A stretch of DNA of 64,000 nucleotides from Myxococcales bacterium (lineage in GTDB: Bacteria > Myxococcota_A > Polyangia > Polyangiales > Polyangiaceae). The stretch spans positions 1 to 64,000 of the forward strand of contig JAAFHV010000008.1 of NCBI GenBank assembly GCA_013297655.1, given 5' to 3'. Of the stretch, positions 1-8,948 are shown piece by piece (positions within the stretch are counted from its first letter, which is position 1; every line of letters begins with the position of its first letter). The notes under the pieces are model-generated. The model saw only the letters and a program-made list of their open reading frames with translations, was not told the origin of the DNA and searched no databases. The translations under genes were made by a program, and so were the position numbers.

Positions 1-1838
1 GTCGCCTTCGCGAGGGCCGCGCCGATCTCGGCCGATTTGACCTTGACTCCGCCGCGGGCTTTGATTTCCGCGCCTTGCACGACGCCGCGGTGAAGCGCCT
101 TCGTCCAGAGCTGCTCGAACGCGGGCTCACCACACGGCTTGCCGCCGTTGAGGGGCGTCGCGCGCAGGGTCGCGCGGACCTGGTCGTAGCCCTTGCGGCT
201 CGCTTCGCCGGCGAGGACGGCGAGCACTTCGATGTCGCTCTTGCCCGAGTGGAGCGGGAGGATGAGCGGCTGCTGAACGGCGAGGGTGCCGTCGATCGAG
301 CGCGCGTCGCCCCAGGTCTCGAGCTCGTGCGCGCGGGGGATGGCCCACGTGGACGCGAGCGCGGTCTCGCTCATGTGCGACGTGAAGGTGAACGACGAGA
401 GGACCGCGTGGATCTTCTCGCCGAGCTTCAAATCGGCCGGCGCGTCGTAGGCGGGGTTGCCGCCGAGCACGACGAGCATCCCGACCTTGTTGCCTTCCAT
501 GTCGGCAGCGAGGGTCTTGAGGTCTTCGAGGCTCTCGTTTTCGTCGGCGGTGGGGAAGAAGTTGACCGTGCGGCCGACGTTCCCGAGCGCGACGTTGAGG
601 GCGTAGACCGCGGCGTGGACGCGCGCGGGTTGACGAGCGCCGACGATGACGGCGCCCTTGCCACGGTTGGCGTAGAGCTCCTTTGCGACGACCTTGGTCC
701 ACTTCTCGGGGAGGCCCTTGACCTCGGCCTTGGCGGCTTCGGCGGCGATCGGGCCGAGCACGTCGGCGCCAGCCCCGAGGGCGGCCACTTCTTTCGCGAG
801 CGCGAGGACGTAGCCCTCGATGTCGCGCGCGGCGAGGCGGAGGCGGTGGTCCGCGTTGGTGCCGGTGGTGGTGAGCGCGGGCTCGACCACGTAGAGGCGG
901 TTCATCGGATCGGCGGGGGTACGCGGACGACGCCCGGCCGCGAAGCCGCGCGTGTGACGAACCGACCCGGTCTCGAGGGCGAGGAAGTCGGAGTCGACGG
1001 CCACGATCGTCTCGGCTTGCGCGAGGTCGTAGACGGCGGTGAGGGCCTCGCCGAACGCGAGCTTGGAGCCTTCGCGCGCGTTCGCGTCGCTGACGGGCTG
1101 GTAGGCCACGAGCTTCGCTTGCGGGAAACGGGTCTTCACCGCGTCGCGGAGGCGGATGAACGTGGGCGAGGTGTTCGCCTGGTAGAGGACGCGGAGCTTC
1201 GCGCCCATGTCGCCGCCCTGCTGACGAACCGCTTCTTCGAACGCGGTCTCGGCCTCGGCGAAGCCGACCGCGGCGTGGCCGATGTTGCGCGTGCCTTCGC
1301 GGTGCGCGTGCATCGGGGCGCGGATGCGATCGGGATCGTAGATGTCGAAGATCGTGGCCTGCGCGAACACGTCGGTGGTGCCGCGGCTGCCGGGGTGATC
1401 GGGGTTGCCCTCGACCTTGGTGGGCCGACCCTCGTGAGACTCGACGAGGAGACCAATCGCCTCACCGCGCTGCATACGCACGGTGGCGTAGTGCTGGGAG
1501 ACGTTCGGGAGGGCGTACTCCGGGGCCTTCGTGTACGGGAGGATCTTCTCGACGGGGCGACGCGCGCACCCTTCGGCGAAGAGCGCGGTCGTGAGGCCAG
1601 CGAAGAGCATGAAGCCGCGGCGACCGACCGTGTCCGTCGGCTCGACTTCTTTCACGGCTTGCGACGAGACGACGGGGAGGCGCTTGCCCGGGCCCTTCGC
1701 TTCGGCGATGCCGAGCGGGAACTCCGCCGTCGCGCGGACGTCGCGCGCTTCGGGGCTCTCTTTCGACTCGAGGCTCTTCCAGAAGAGCTTCGCGCCGTCT
1801 TGGGGTTTCGGGGATTCGTAAGGCTGACGGCGGCTCAT
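1..1838 (-). CDS. actB: ActB, molybdopterin-oxidoreductase-like subunit of alternative complex III (partial)
   Basis: Only the N-terminal 612 residues are present; the gene runs off the left edge. The ATG overlaps the stop of actA by 4 bp (ATGA), so the two are translationally coupled. In alternative complex III, ActB sits on the periplasmic side and passes electrons from quinol oxidation towards cytochrome c; the N-terminal half resembles a molybdopterin enzyme but is thought to lack the cofactor, and the C-terminal half carries Fe-S clusters. The visible part shows the hallmark internal twin-arginine segment (GRRGFM, about residues 72-77) followed by a hydrophobic stretch and a Cys near residue 91, after a cytoplasmic extension of about 70 residues. 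This is the arrangement of 'TAT-variant-translocated molybdopterin oxidoreductases'. The Fe-S domain lies outside the window. Confidence 0.93.
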   Translation of the reverse strand, partial: MSRRQPYESPKPQDGAKLFWKSLESKESPEARDVRATAEFPLGIAEAKGPGKRLPVVSSQAVKEVEPTDTVGRRGFMLFAGLTTALFAEGCARRPVEKILPYTKAPEYALPNVSQHYATVRMQRGEAIGLLVESHEGRPTKVEGNPDHPGSRGTTDVFAQATIFDIYDPDRIRAPMHAHREGTRNIGHAAVGFAEAETAFEEAVRQQGGDMGAKLRVLYQANTSPTFIRLRDAVKTRFPQAKLVAYQPVSDANAREGSKLAFGEALTAVYDLAQAETIVAVDSDFLALETGSVRHTRGFAAGRRPRTPADPMNRLYVVEPALTTTGTNADHRLRLAARDIEGYVLALAKEVAALGAGADVLGPIAAEAAKAEVKGLPEKWTKVVAKELYANRGKGAVIVGARQPARVHAAVYALNVALGNVGRTVNFFPTADENESLEDLKTLAADMEGNKVGMLVVLGGNPAYDAPADLKLGEKIHAVLSSFTFTSHMSETALASTWAIPRAHELETWGDARSIDGTLAVQQPLILPLHSGKSDIEVLAVLAGEASRKGYDQVRATLRATPLNGGKPCGEPAFEQLWTKALHRGVVQGAEIKARGGVKVKSAEIGAALAKA

Positions 1839-2461
1839 CGGTGGCACCCGGAGCAATGCGTGGGGGGATTCACGGCGGGAGGAGTCCAGTTCGCGGCGAG
1901 CGCGGGGGTCCACTCCATGTTGGTGACTTGGTCCTTCGGCCGGAGGTTCGGCGTCGGGTTGCGGTGGCAGTCGAGGCACCAGCCCATGTTGATGGGCTGG
2001 TCGCTACGCACGACTTCCATGCGGTCGATGCGGCCGTGGCAGGTTTGGCAACCCACGCCGACGGCGACGTGCACCGAGTGGTTGAAGTACGCGTGGTCGG
2101 GGAGGTGGTGAATCTTCACCCACTCCACCGCCGTGTTCTTCTCCCAGCTCTCGCGGATCGGCTTGAGCTTGGCGCTCTCCGTCTTCACGAGGGCGTGGCA
2201 GCCCATACAGGTCTGCGTGGGAGGGATCATGGCGTGGGCCGCGTTCTCCACGTTCGCGTGGCAGTAGCGGCAGTCCATGCCGAGCTGACCTACGTGAAGG
2301 CGGTGCGAGTAAGGCACCGGCTGGGTGGGCGCATAGCCGACCTGGAAGTTCTTCGGCGAGGCGTAATACCAGACGAAAAGAACCAGCACGGCCGGGACTA
2401 CGGCACCTACGGCGCCGAGAATCTGCGGGAGCTTGTTGAGCGATCGGGGGAAGATCTGCAT
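1835..2461 (-). CDS. actA: ActA, membrane-anchored pentahaem cytochrome c of alternative complex III
   Basis: The 208-residue protein has one N-terminal membrane segment (about residues 12-33) and then five CxxCH haem-binding motifs (CRYCH near 64, CMGCH near 85, then CQTCH, CLDCH and CSGCH at the extreme C-terminus), with several His residues as candidate distal ligands. Length and haem count fit ActA, which carries electrons in the quinol:electron acceptor complex replacing bc1 in many bacteria. It is the first gene of the visible operon, overlapping actB by 4 bp. A 308-bp non-coding stretch precedes it and contains a good sigma70-like promoter. Membrane orientation is inferred from the haem domain, which must be periplasmic. 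Confidence 0.95.
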   Translation of the reverse strand: MQIFPRSLNKLPQILGAVGAVVPAVLVLFVWYYASPKNFQVGYAPTQPVPYSHRLHVGQLGMDCRYCHANVENAAHAMIPPTQTCMGCHALVKTESAKLKPIRESWEKNTAVEWVKIHHLPDHAYFNHSVHVAVGVGCQTCHGRIDRMEVVRSDQPINMGWCLDCHRNPTPNLRPKDQVTNMEWTPALAANWTPPAVNPPTHCSGCHR

Positions 2462-2595
2462 GGGCGTCCGAGTACTGCGGGGGGGTCGAGCTCAGCTTGG
2501 TGGGCCGACACCCTGCTGCTGTGTCGCGCGTCGCGCACCGTGCATTCGGGCCGGCGAAAAGCCGGAACGAGCGCAAGGCGCCTTATGGCGGCGCT

Positions 2596-2625
2596 CTTAT
2601 AGAGGAGGCGAGGGTTTCGGTACAA
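2596..2625 (-). promoter_or_regulatory. Candidate sigma70-type promoter for actAB
   Basis: On the minus strand TTGTAC (2625-2620) and TATAAG (2601-2596) are separated by 18 bp, close to a housekeeping promoter. Transcription would start near 2589, leaving a leader of about 128 nt before the actA ATG at 2461. Within the 308-bp gap 2462-2769 this is the only element I can point to; no small ORF or RNA is evident. The TATAAG element stands out in this GC-rich region, but a chance match is possible. Confidence 0.45.
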
Positions 2626-2769
2626 GTCGGTTCCCGCGACTTTTCACGTCACGGGTAACTTCTCGAAAGCAAGGGTGGAAAGGCTTGGAAAAACAGGGGA
2701 ATTCGGCGGAACGGAACGCGAAAACTTTGCGCACGGGCACGTGATTCGCTGAACCGATCGTGGCGCGCT

Positions 2770-3201
2770 TCACGGGACACCCTTCACGAGGCGTTCGGCT
2801 TCGTCCTTGTGGGTGGGGCAGTCCCGCGAGAGCCAGGTGATGGTGGTGAAGTGGCTCCCCGACTTTTCGCGCGCGATGACGGCCCCCGGCGTCACCTCGC
2901 GGGGGAGCGCGGTGGCGGCGGGATCGTCGGAAGCGACCGTGGCGCGGATAGCGACGAGCATGCCCGAGTGAAACTCGAACCGAACCTTGGGGACGTCGCC
3001 GCTCGGGGGCGAGTAGTCGAGGAGCATTTCCTCGGCCTGGGTGGCCTTCCAAGTGCCACCCTTCGGCAGGTCGGTGCGCTCTCGCACGTCGCCTGCGGTC
3101 ATCCCGAGCTTCACGGAGTGAAAGTCGGTGGTGGGTTTGGCGCACGCGCCCACGCCGAGCAGCAGCCCGAGGGCGACCGAGGCGAGTGCGGGCCTAAACA
3201 T
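2770..3201 (-). CDS. Small lipoprotein, function unknown
   Basis: The 143-residue protein starts at an ATG (3201). A longer reading from a TTG at 3237 would only add residues in front of the signal peptide. Residues 1-20 form a type II signal peptide ending in a lipobox (LLGVGAC). The mature part (about 120 residues) begins with a 'KLGMTAGDVRE' segment of the kind found in SmpA/BamE-like small lipoproteins, in which a KxGMt turn precedes a short helix. The resemblance is short and I do not assign a BamE role. It stands alone between the actAB promoter region and the next lipoprotein gene on the same strand. Confidence 0.75.
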   Translation of the reverse strand: MFRPALASVALGLLLGVGACAKPTTDFHSVKLGMTAGDVRERTDLPKGGTWKATQAEEMLLDYSPPSGDVPKVRFEFHSGMLVAIRATVASDDPAATALPREVTPGAVIAREKSGSHFTTITWLSRDCPTHKDEAERLVKGVP

Positions 3202-3465
3202 GAACGGGCCGTTAGGCTCGATCGCCTGGTGCGTCAAGGGGCGGTCGGCACCGTCCCTCGTGCGCGCTCACGCTCCGCCACCGACCGCGCCGAGGGAGCG
3301 ACCCATTCGACGCCCGGCACACGGCGCCGAGCGGCTCGCCTCTCCGCGGCCAACGAGGACGCGCGCGCCACCGAACAGCCGCCCCCGCGCGACGTAGGCG
3401 CACTGAGCGCGAGGCGAGCGCGAGCAAAGGCAGACTCCTCGCGTCGCGTCGCGCCGAGCAGCGAG

Positions 3466-4800
3466 CTATTTACGGCTTTGGAGAATCCTGGACGTCTCGT
3501 TGCCTTCGACGCCCCCGTCGGGCAGCCGGTGAATGAAATCGAAGATCTCTCCTTCGTCCACCGTCACGCGGGCGCCAGGCTTCAGCTTGGGCACGTCGAA
3601 CGGCTCGTTCTGCAGAATGCCGTCGAGGGTCTTTCCGCGCCAACGGGTCACCTCGACCCACATCCACTCGACACCGCCCGAGGACGTGCGGAACGGGCCC
3701 TTGACCAGCAGTCCTTCGACGTCCGGCCCGTCGCGCCAACGCGGCTTCAAGGTCATGACCTTCGCCCTCGCGCGCTCGCGTGCGCGTTCGAGCTCTGCGT
3801 CGTCCGGGCGCGCCATCACCATCGGCCCCTCGCCCGAACCGAGGATCGTGGCGAGAGCCTTGGCCTGTCGCTCGTGGAGCGACTTTTCGGGGCCTGGGAA
3901 ATCGAGTCCAATCAATCGATTATCGGCATCGCCTTCTTCTGGCTTCGCCTGGACGAGATGGAGGGTCCCCTTCCCCGTTCCGGGCCTGCTCGCGCCGCCC
4001 GCGAATTCGTCTCTCTTGGGGTCCCCCGCGAGCGACGGAATGTCGAGCGCGAGCTTGCCCGCCTCCGGCAGCGCGGGGTGCTCGGCGAACGATTGCAGCG
4101 CGTAGGTCATGAGGCTCACCATCGCCTCGCTGTTCGAGTGCGAGACCTCCGAAACGGCCATATCGGGAAGTCCGAGCTTACGCATGCCGAGACTGACCGC
4201 TCGGAGCAACGAACCGCTCTTGTAAACGTGGACGACGACGTGCTCGCGAATCACCGGAACGGGGCCGGAGAAAGCCTCTGCCCGCGCGGTGAGCTTCTCG
4301 CGCGAGAACGTCTCCCGCGTCTCGTCGTCGAGAATCGCGCCGGGCCCTGCCTTCTCGATCGCGAGCAGCGCTCTCAGCGCCGCGCGATACGACGGAACCG
4401 CCTTCGCCGCGGGCCCTGAGATGCGCAATGCGGTTACGGCAGCGGGGTGCTGAAGCGCTTCCTTCGCGGCGTCGTCGAGACCGCGCGCCGAGTGGCGAAG
4501 GAAATCGAGGGAAGGTGGCGGCAGCTCCGAGACCGGGGGAGAGAGAATCACCGCGGTCGGCACCTTCGGGACGATCGTGAACGCGGTCTCGCCGACTGCG
4601 ATCGACGCCGCCGCGAACACGGCCTTCGCTTCGTCCTTCACGTTCGCGGGTGGCGGGGCAAAGTGGTAGACCGCGGCCTCGAACACGAAGCCCTCGCCGA
4701 GGAGCTCCCCCGCCGGCACGGGCGGCGCCGGCGGTTTCCGTTTGCAACCGGTGGAGAGCGCGCAGACGAGCAGCAGGAGAAGACCCAAAAGCCGACCCAC
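3466..4800 (-). CDS. Lipoprotein with C-terminal DUF2314-like domain
   Basis: From the GTG at 4800 the 444-residue protein begins with a compact lipoprotein signal (GRLLGLLLLLVCALSTGC; Cys at residue 19). An ATG at 4905 would add 35 residues of poorer codon usage before the signal, so the GTG is preferred. The central part has no recognisable motif. The last 90 or so residues contain the pattern of DUF2314: a 'GGVEWMWVEVTRW' strand, a 'LDGILQNEPFDVP' segment, then 'GARVTVDEGEIFDFIH'. That domain occurs in uncharacterised bacterial proteins. The protein is probably anchored in the outer or inner membrane facing the periplasm. Function is unknown. Confidence 0.8.
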   Translation of the reverse strand: MGRLLGLLLLLVCALSTGCKRKPPAPPVPAGELLGEGFVFEAAVYHFAPPPANVKDEAKAVFAAASIAVGETAFTIVPKVPTAVILSPPVSELPPPSLDFLRHSARGLDDAAKEALQHPAAVTALRISGPAAKAVPSYRAALRALLAIEKAGPGAILDDETRETFSREKLTARAEAFSGPVPVIREHVVVHVYKSGSLLRAVSLGMRKLGLPDMAVSEVSHSNSEAMVSLMTYALQSFAEHPALPEAGKLALDIPSLAGDPKRDEFAGGASRPGTGKGTLHLVQAKPEEGDADNRLIGLDFPGPEKSLHERQAKALATILGSGEGPMVMARPDDAELERARERARAKVMTLKPRWRDGPDVEGLLVKGPFRTSSGGVEWMWVEVTRWRGKTLDGILQNEPFDVPKLKPGARVTVDEGEIFDFIHRLPDGGVEGNETSRILQSRK

Positions 4801-5094
4801 CTGCGGGCCCACCGCGGCCTTCGAGCTCCACACGAGGGGAGCGGGGAACACCAGCTCGGAACGAGCGCTCGATATCTGATCTACGATCCGAAGATTCGAT
4901 TCCATGGGGGCTGGCGGAGGATATCCGAGAGCGCCTCCCGCTGCACGCGTGGCTTGCCGCGCGAAATCGTGTGAGCGCGAAGTGCGCTTGGCGGCGAGGG
5001 CGCGGCGACGTTCACGATGCGCGACGAAAGCGCAACCGAACGAGCCACGCCTCCGCCCGAGCCAATCGCCATGTCGCGACGAGCTACGCCCGAA

Positions 5095-5469
5095 TCACAC
5101 GGTCGGGACCGGTCCGCCGAGGTCGACGATCGGCCGCACCTCGATGCTCGCGAGCGTGCTCTTTCCTAGGAATCCAGCCGCGATCGCGATCGCCTCGTCG
5201 AGGTCGTCTGCCTCGATGATCGTGTATCCGCCGAGCTGTTCGCGCGTCTCCGCGAAGGGGCCGTCGGTCGTGAGGCGCTTACCCTGTTTGTCGTTGCGGA
5301 GCGTAGTCGCCGTCGTGGTCGGGTGAAGCGGCGCCCCAGCGAGGATCCTCTTTTTTGCCATCATCCTTTCGATGTGCGGCGCGCACTCGTCCATCGCCGC
5401 TTTCTGTTCCTCCGCCGACATCGCGAGCCAGACCTTCTCTTCGAGATACGTGAGCAGCATGTATTTCAT
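5095..5469 (-). CDS. DGPF/YCII-family protein (ECF42 partner)
   Basis: The 124-residue protein opens with MKYMLLTY and carries the family signature TDGPFAE (the DGPF motif) and a C-terminal GGYTIIEADDLDEAIAIA helix-strand pair, characteristic of YCII-related alpha/beta proteins. The ATG at 5469 is preceded by AAGGAG at a good distance. DGPF genes are typically transcribed by ECF42 sigma factors, and one is encoded divergently 134 bp away. The biochemical role of the family is unsettled. A candidate ECF42 promoter lies just upstream. Confidence 0.93.
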   Translation of the reverse strand: MKYMLLTYLEEKVWLAMSAEEQKAAMDECAPHIERMMAKKRILAGAPLHPTTTATTLRNDKQGKRLTTDGPFAETREQLGGYTIIEADDLDEAIAIAAGFLGKSTLASIEVRPIVDLGGPVPTV

Positions 5470-5492
5470 CTTGGTGTCTCCTTCTGCTCGGA

Positions 5493-5519
5493 ATCGAATG
5501 GGCCGCGCGCGGATCGACA
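5493..5519 (-). promoter_or_regulatory. Candidate ECF42-type promoter of the DGPF gene
   Basis: On the minus strand TGTCGA (5519-5514) and CGAT (5496-5493) are separated by 17 bp. This matches the reported ECF42 target pattern (TGTCGA in the -35 region, CGA-type -10) from work on Streptomyces. The start would fall near 5486, about 17 nt before the ATG, leaving just enough room for the AAGGAG site at 5483-5478. The link to the sigma factor encoded divergently is inference from family knowledge. Confidence 0.65.
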
Positions 5520-5551
5520 GGTGCCCGAAAGAAAACCGTCGAGCGGGCACC
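5520..5551. repeat. 8-bp inverted repeat upstream of the ECF42 promoter
   Basis: GGTGCCCG (5520-5527) and CGGGCACC (5544-5551) form a perfect inverted repeat with a 16-bp spacer, directly abutting the candidate -35 element of the DGPF promoter, and lie between the divergent genes. The position suggests an operator; a hairpin is also possible, since a TTTT run follows on the plus strand, but no gene ends there. Confidence 0.5.
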
Positions 5552-5603
5552 TTTTCTCGAAACTGCGCAGGATTCCAGGAAATTTGAGCGGTACCATCCC
5601 TCG

Positions 5604-6857
5604 ATGACCGAGAACGTCGAGGGCGCGGTCACGGCGCTGTATCACGCCGATTGGGGCAAGATCGTGGCGGCGATCATCCGTGCCGTGGGCGACTTCGACG
5701 TGGCGGAGGAGGCCGCGCAGAGCGCCTTCGAGGCCGCGATAGAACAATGGCCTACGAGCGGAGTGCCGGAGCACCCCCGCGCGTGGCTCGTCCAGACCGC
5801 ACGCCACCGCGCGATCGATCGCCTCCGCCGCGAGAAGGTCCTCGCGAAGAAGCTCGAAACCTACGCCCTCACAGAGGCGGAAGAAGGAGCCGACCCGCGC
5901 GACCTCGATCCCGATGCTATCCCCGACGATCGGCTCCGATTGCTCTTCACGTGCTGCCATCCTGCCCTCGCCCTCGAGTCGCAAGTCGCGCTCACACTCC
6001 GCACCCTCGGGGGCCTCGAGACGGACGAAATCGCGCGCGCCTTCCTCGTGCCCCCGGCGACGATGGCGCAGCGCCTCGTACGCGCGAAGAAGAAGATCGC
6101 GACCGCGAAGATTCCCTACTCCGTGCCCAACAGAGACGACATGCCGGAGCGCCTCGATGCCGTCCTCACCGTCGTGTACCTCGTCTTTACGGAAGGCTAT
6201 TCCGCCACCCGCGGAGCGCCGCTCCTTCGCACCGATCTCTGCAACGACGCGATCGCCCTCGCGCGCATGCTCCGGCACCTCCTTGCGCCTTCGCCTCCCG
6301 CGGAGGTCACGGGCCTCCTCGCGCTCATGCAGCTCCACCACGCACGTCGGAAAGCGCGCACGGACGAGCACGGCGATGTCGTGCTCCTCGAAGATCAGAA
6401 CCGCGCCATGTGGCACCGAAGCGAGATCGACGAGACGCTCCCTCTCGTCGACGAGGCGCTCCGAGGCGACGTAGGCCCCTATGTGCTCCAAGCCGCGATC
6501 GCCTCCGTGCATTGCCGCGCCACGACGAAAGAAGAGACCGATTGGCGGCGTATCCTTTCCCTTTACGACGCGCTCGAGCGTCTGCACCCGAGCCCCGTCG
6601 TCGCGTTGAACCGCGCGGTCGCGGTCGCGATGGCAGACGGCCCGCGCGCGGGCCTCGAGATCATCGACGCGCTCGCGACCTCGGGGGAGCTCGGCGAGTA
6701 CCACTTGCTCCACGCCGCACGAGCGGACCTGCTGCGGCGAATCGGCGACACGTCAGAAGCCAGCCGCAGCTACGAGCGCGCCCTCTCCCTCGTCGAAAAC
6801 GAGAGCGAACGCCGCTTCCTCGAGCGAAGGCTGCGCGAGATGCGCGCCGCGCGCTGA
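5604..6857 (+). CDS. ECF42-type RNA polymerase sigma factor with C-terminal TPR-like extension
   Basis: The 417-residue protein is more than twice the usual ECF length. Region 2 is at about residues 15-80 (FDVAEEAAQSAFEAA, then HPRAWLVQTARHRAIDRLRR). Region 4 is around residues 110-165 with the signature DDRLRLLFTCCHPAL and TDEIARAFLVPPATMAQRLVRAKKKI. The remaining 240 residues carry the DUF6596/TPR-like extension (HARRKARTDEHGDVVLLEDQ, LNRAVAVAMADGP, YHLLHAARADLLRRIGD). This layout defines ECF42, in which the extension replaces a classical anti-sigma factor. The gene is divergent from its DGPF partner. The short spacing and the inverted repeat between them suggest joint control. Confidence 0.94.
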   Translation: MTENVEGAVTALYHADWGKIVAAIIRAVGDFDVAEEAAQSAFEAAIEQWPTSGVPEHPRAWLVQTARHRAIDRLRREKVLAKKLETYALTEAEEGADPRDLDPDAIPDDRLRLLFTCCHPALALESQVALTLRTLGGLETDEIARAFLVPPATMAQRLVRAKKKIATAKIPYSVPNRDDMPERLDAVLTVVYLVFTEGYSATRGAPLLRTDLCNDAIALARMLRHLLAPSPPAEVTGLLALMQLHHARRKARTDEHGDVVLLEDQNRAMWHRSEIDETLPLVDEALRGDVGPYVLQAAIASVHCRATTKEETDWRRILSLYDALERLHPSPVVALNRAVAVAMADGPRAGLEIIDALATSGELGEYHLLHAARADLLRRIGDTSEASRSYERALSLVENESERRFLERRLREMRAAR

Positions 6858-6894
6858 TTGGCATTCCCGCGAGCCTCCGATGCCGCTGCGAAGA

Positions 6895-7545
6895 CTATGC
6901 CCGCCGCGGCCGCTTCACCGCGCGCAATTTGCCAGTCGCGCCGCCACCGCAGTAAAAGAGCGACTTCCCGTCGTATTCGAGACCGCTCACGTTCATGCCA
7001 TCGGGCATCACGAGCGCCTCGAGCACCTCACCCGTCTCCTGCGAGACGTGACGAAGCTCGCTTTCGTCGTTCTCCCACGTGCCGTGCCAAAGCTCGCCGT
7101 CGGCGAAGGTCACTCCGGTCACGAACCTCGTCGACGCGATCGTGCGGAGTACCGTTCCGGTGCCAGGATCGATCTGGAGAATCTTCCGCTCGCGGTGGTG
7201 GCCCACCCAAAGTGTGCCCTCTGCCCAAGTGAGCCCTGCGCTGCCCTCCGCCGCCGGAGAGGGTACTTTGGAGACGATAGCGCCCGTCGCGGGATCGATC
7301 TTTTGAATCACGCCGTCGGCGAGCTGGAACAAATACCGCCCGTCGAACGCGGTGCCGGCGTCGGCGGCAACGTCGAGCACGCGCGTCGAGGCTCCGCTCT
7401 CGGGTTCGAACGACTGGAGACGATCGCCGGTCGCGAGCCACACCGACTCGCCGTCGTAGGTGACGCCGTTGACCTTCCCGCCCTCGGAGAACGGGCCATA
7501 TTCGCGCACGACCTCGGCCTTCGCCTTCGCCCTTCTGTCCACCAC
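6895..7545 (-). CDS. Beta-propeller-like protein (glutamine-cyclotransferase-like fold)
   Basis: The 216-residue protein starts at GTG 7545, six bases after the stop of the upstream regulator, so the two form an operon. It consists of repeated units of about 45 residues of the form 'G(V/L)T(Y/W)..(G/E)..(L/V)W(L/V/H)(A/G)', alternating with 'I..IDP.TG.(I/V)' (for example VIQKIDPATGAIVSKV and ILQIDPGTGTVLRTI). These are propeller blades as in glutamine cyclotransferase or Vgb-like proteins. It is short for a complete propeller and has no signal peptide, so it is likely cytoplasmic. Catalytic residues of cyclotransferases are not identifiable. The substrate is unknown. Confidence 0.75.
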   Translation of the reverse strand: MVDRRAKAKAEVVREYGPFSEGGKVNGVTYDGESVWLATGDRLQSFEPESGASTRVLDVAADAGTAFDGRYLFQLADGVIQKIDPATGAIVSKVPSPAAEGSAGLTWAEGTLWVGHHRERKILQIDPGTGTVLRTIASTRFVTGVTFADGELWHGTWENDESELRHVSQETGEVLEALVMPDGMNVSGLEYDGKSLFYCGGGATGKLRAVKRPRRA

Positions 7546-7551
7546 AAAAAC

Positions 7552-8820
7552 CTACCTGCCCTGCCCTCGAACGACGAGTAACAATGTCGTCGCGAATCCC
7601 TCCGGCGGGCGCGCGACCCACCGCTGCGAGCGACCGCTCCCCGTACCTTCCACCCGGCCCTGGTCACGGAGCACCATCAACGCGCGCTGCACCGTTCGCT
7701 GGCTCGTCCCCATCGCAGACGCGAGGGCCGAGGTGGACCACGACTCCCCGCCCCGCAGCAAAGCCAAGAGTGCGCTCGCTTCGCCCTCCGCCGGCGGGAG
7801 CAACACGACCACCCCCGCGTCCCCCCGCGGGCGAAGCGCGTACCCTCCGCTCGTCACGACGCTCGTCGCGCAGTCCACTCCCAGGCTCGACGCACGCGCG
7901 AGCGGCACCAGGTCCGCGAGCGGTGCCATCGCGCGGCGAAGGCGCCCGATCTCGACACGCAGGCGCACACGCACCGACTCGGTCACGCGGCGCGCGCCGA
8001 ACGCCGCCGCGGCGAGTGACTCACGCGTCGCCGCCCCGGGCCACGCGCGCGCGAGCGTGACGGCGAGCGCGAGGAGCACCGGCCGTGTGACGAGCGAAAC
8101 GACCGCATCGCCCTCGCGGATCGTGCGACGGCACGCGTCGACGACGAGGCCGTCCGCGCGCAGGATCGCACCCACCCGATCGAGGTTCACGAGCTCCTCC
8201 TCGCCCGCCCGGAAGGCCCGCGCGACGGGGGAATCGAGCTCGCGCGCCGCGCGGTCGATCTCGTCTACGAGCGAAGGGATCGCGGCAACTCTCCCAAACT
8301 TCATTGCTCGTCCGAGCGCCGCTCTCGCCGCGCCGGGATCGAGCATCCTCACCGCGATGTCGGCGCCGATCAAGTCGGAGAGCGCTCGGATTCGGGGCGG
8401 CGCGCCGCCGAGGTCGAGCGTTCGATGCAACGTCGCCGCGTCGGCGATGGCGCCGACGAGCACGAGCCGACGAACCTGTTGGAGGCGTACGAAAGCGCCG
8501 TTCGGGCGATCGCCGTTCGCTTCGAGCGCGGCCAAGGCTTCCTCGAGCCAGCGCGCCACCTCTGCCAAGTCGCGGCGCGCGAGCGCGACCTCCCCGAGGG
8601 CCGCCAGGCACCGAGCGTGCCCCAACGTGTCGACACCTTCGAGCGCGCGCGAAGCACGCACGAGGAGCGATCGCGCCGCTCCGTAGTCGCCGAGCTGCGC
8701 CATCGCGACGCCACGAAGGGCGAGCGCGTGCGGCTCGTCGCGAAGCGCCACCAAGCGAAGCGCGCCGAGCGAATCGAACGCCGACAGCGCACGAGCGGCC
8801 GCTTCGAGGGCAGGATCCAT
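7552..8820 (-). CDS. TPR-containing transcriptional regulator with C-terminal winged helix
   Basis: From the ATG at 8820 the protein has about 422 residues; a GTG 18 bp upstream is also possible. The first 150 residues are alanine-rich helix pairs of TPR type (LALRGVAMAQLGDYGAARSLL, LAALGEVALARRDLAEVARW). The middle contains a predicted DNA-binding or effector region (ESVRVRLRVEIGRLRRAM). The C-terminus is a DeoR/ArsR-like winged helix (STSALASAMGTSQRTVQRAL followed by a VLRDQGRVEG wing). It is co-transcribed with the propeller gene and divergent from the DUF899 gene, 128 bp away. The regulated genes may be these neighbours. Helix-turn-helix placement is clear; the TPR call is moderate. Confidence 0.75.
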   Translation of the reverse strand: MDPALEAAARALSAFDSLGALRLVALRDEPHALALRGVAMAQLGDYGAARSLLVRASRALEGVDTLGHARCLAALGEVALARRDLAEVARWLEEALAALEANGDRPNGAFVRLQQVRRLVLVGAIADAATLHRTLDLGGAPPRIRALSDLIGADIAVRMLDPGAARAALGRAMKFGRVAAIPSLVDEIDRAARELDSPVARAFRAGEEELVNLDRVGAILRADGLVVDACRRTIREGDAVVSLVTRPVLLALAVTLARAWPGAATRESLAAAAFGARRVTESVRVRLRVEIGRLRRAMAPLADLVPLARASSLGVDCATSVVTSGGYALRPRGDAGVVVLLPPAEGEASALLALLRGGESWSTSALASAMGTSQRTVQRALMVLRDQGRVEGTGSGRSQRWVARPPEGFATTLLLVVRGQGR

Positions 8821-8948
8821 TCCCGTTCTATACGCCACGGCAACGGCCTGCGGCGATCGCGTCGAAGTTGTTACTCCCCGCCTTTCACGCGGTCGACCTA
8901 TCTGACAAGAGGCCGGCTAGGCGCCGAAGAAAACGAAAGGACTCAAAG

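Noticed and set aside
75-2111. 678-codon open frame on the plus strand opposite actB/actA
   Set aside because: It is a shadow of the real minus-strand genes: the opposite strand encodes clear ActB and ActA motifs, and the plus-strand translation is Arg/Glu/Val-rich with no domain.
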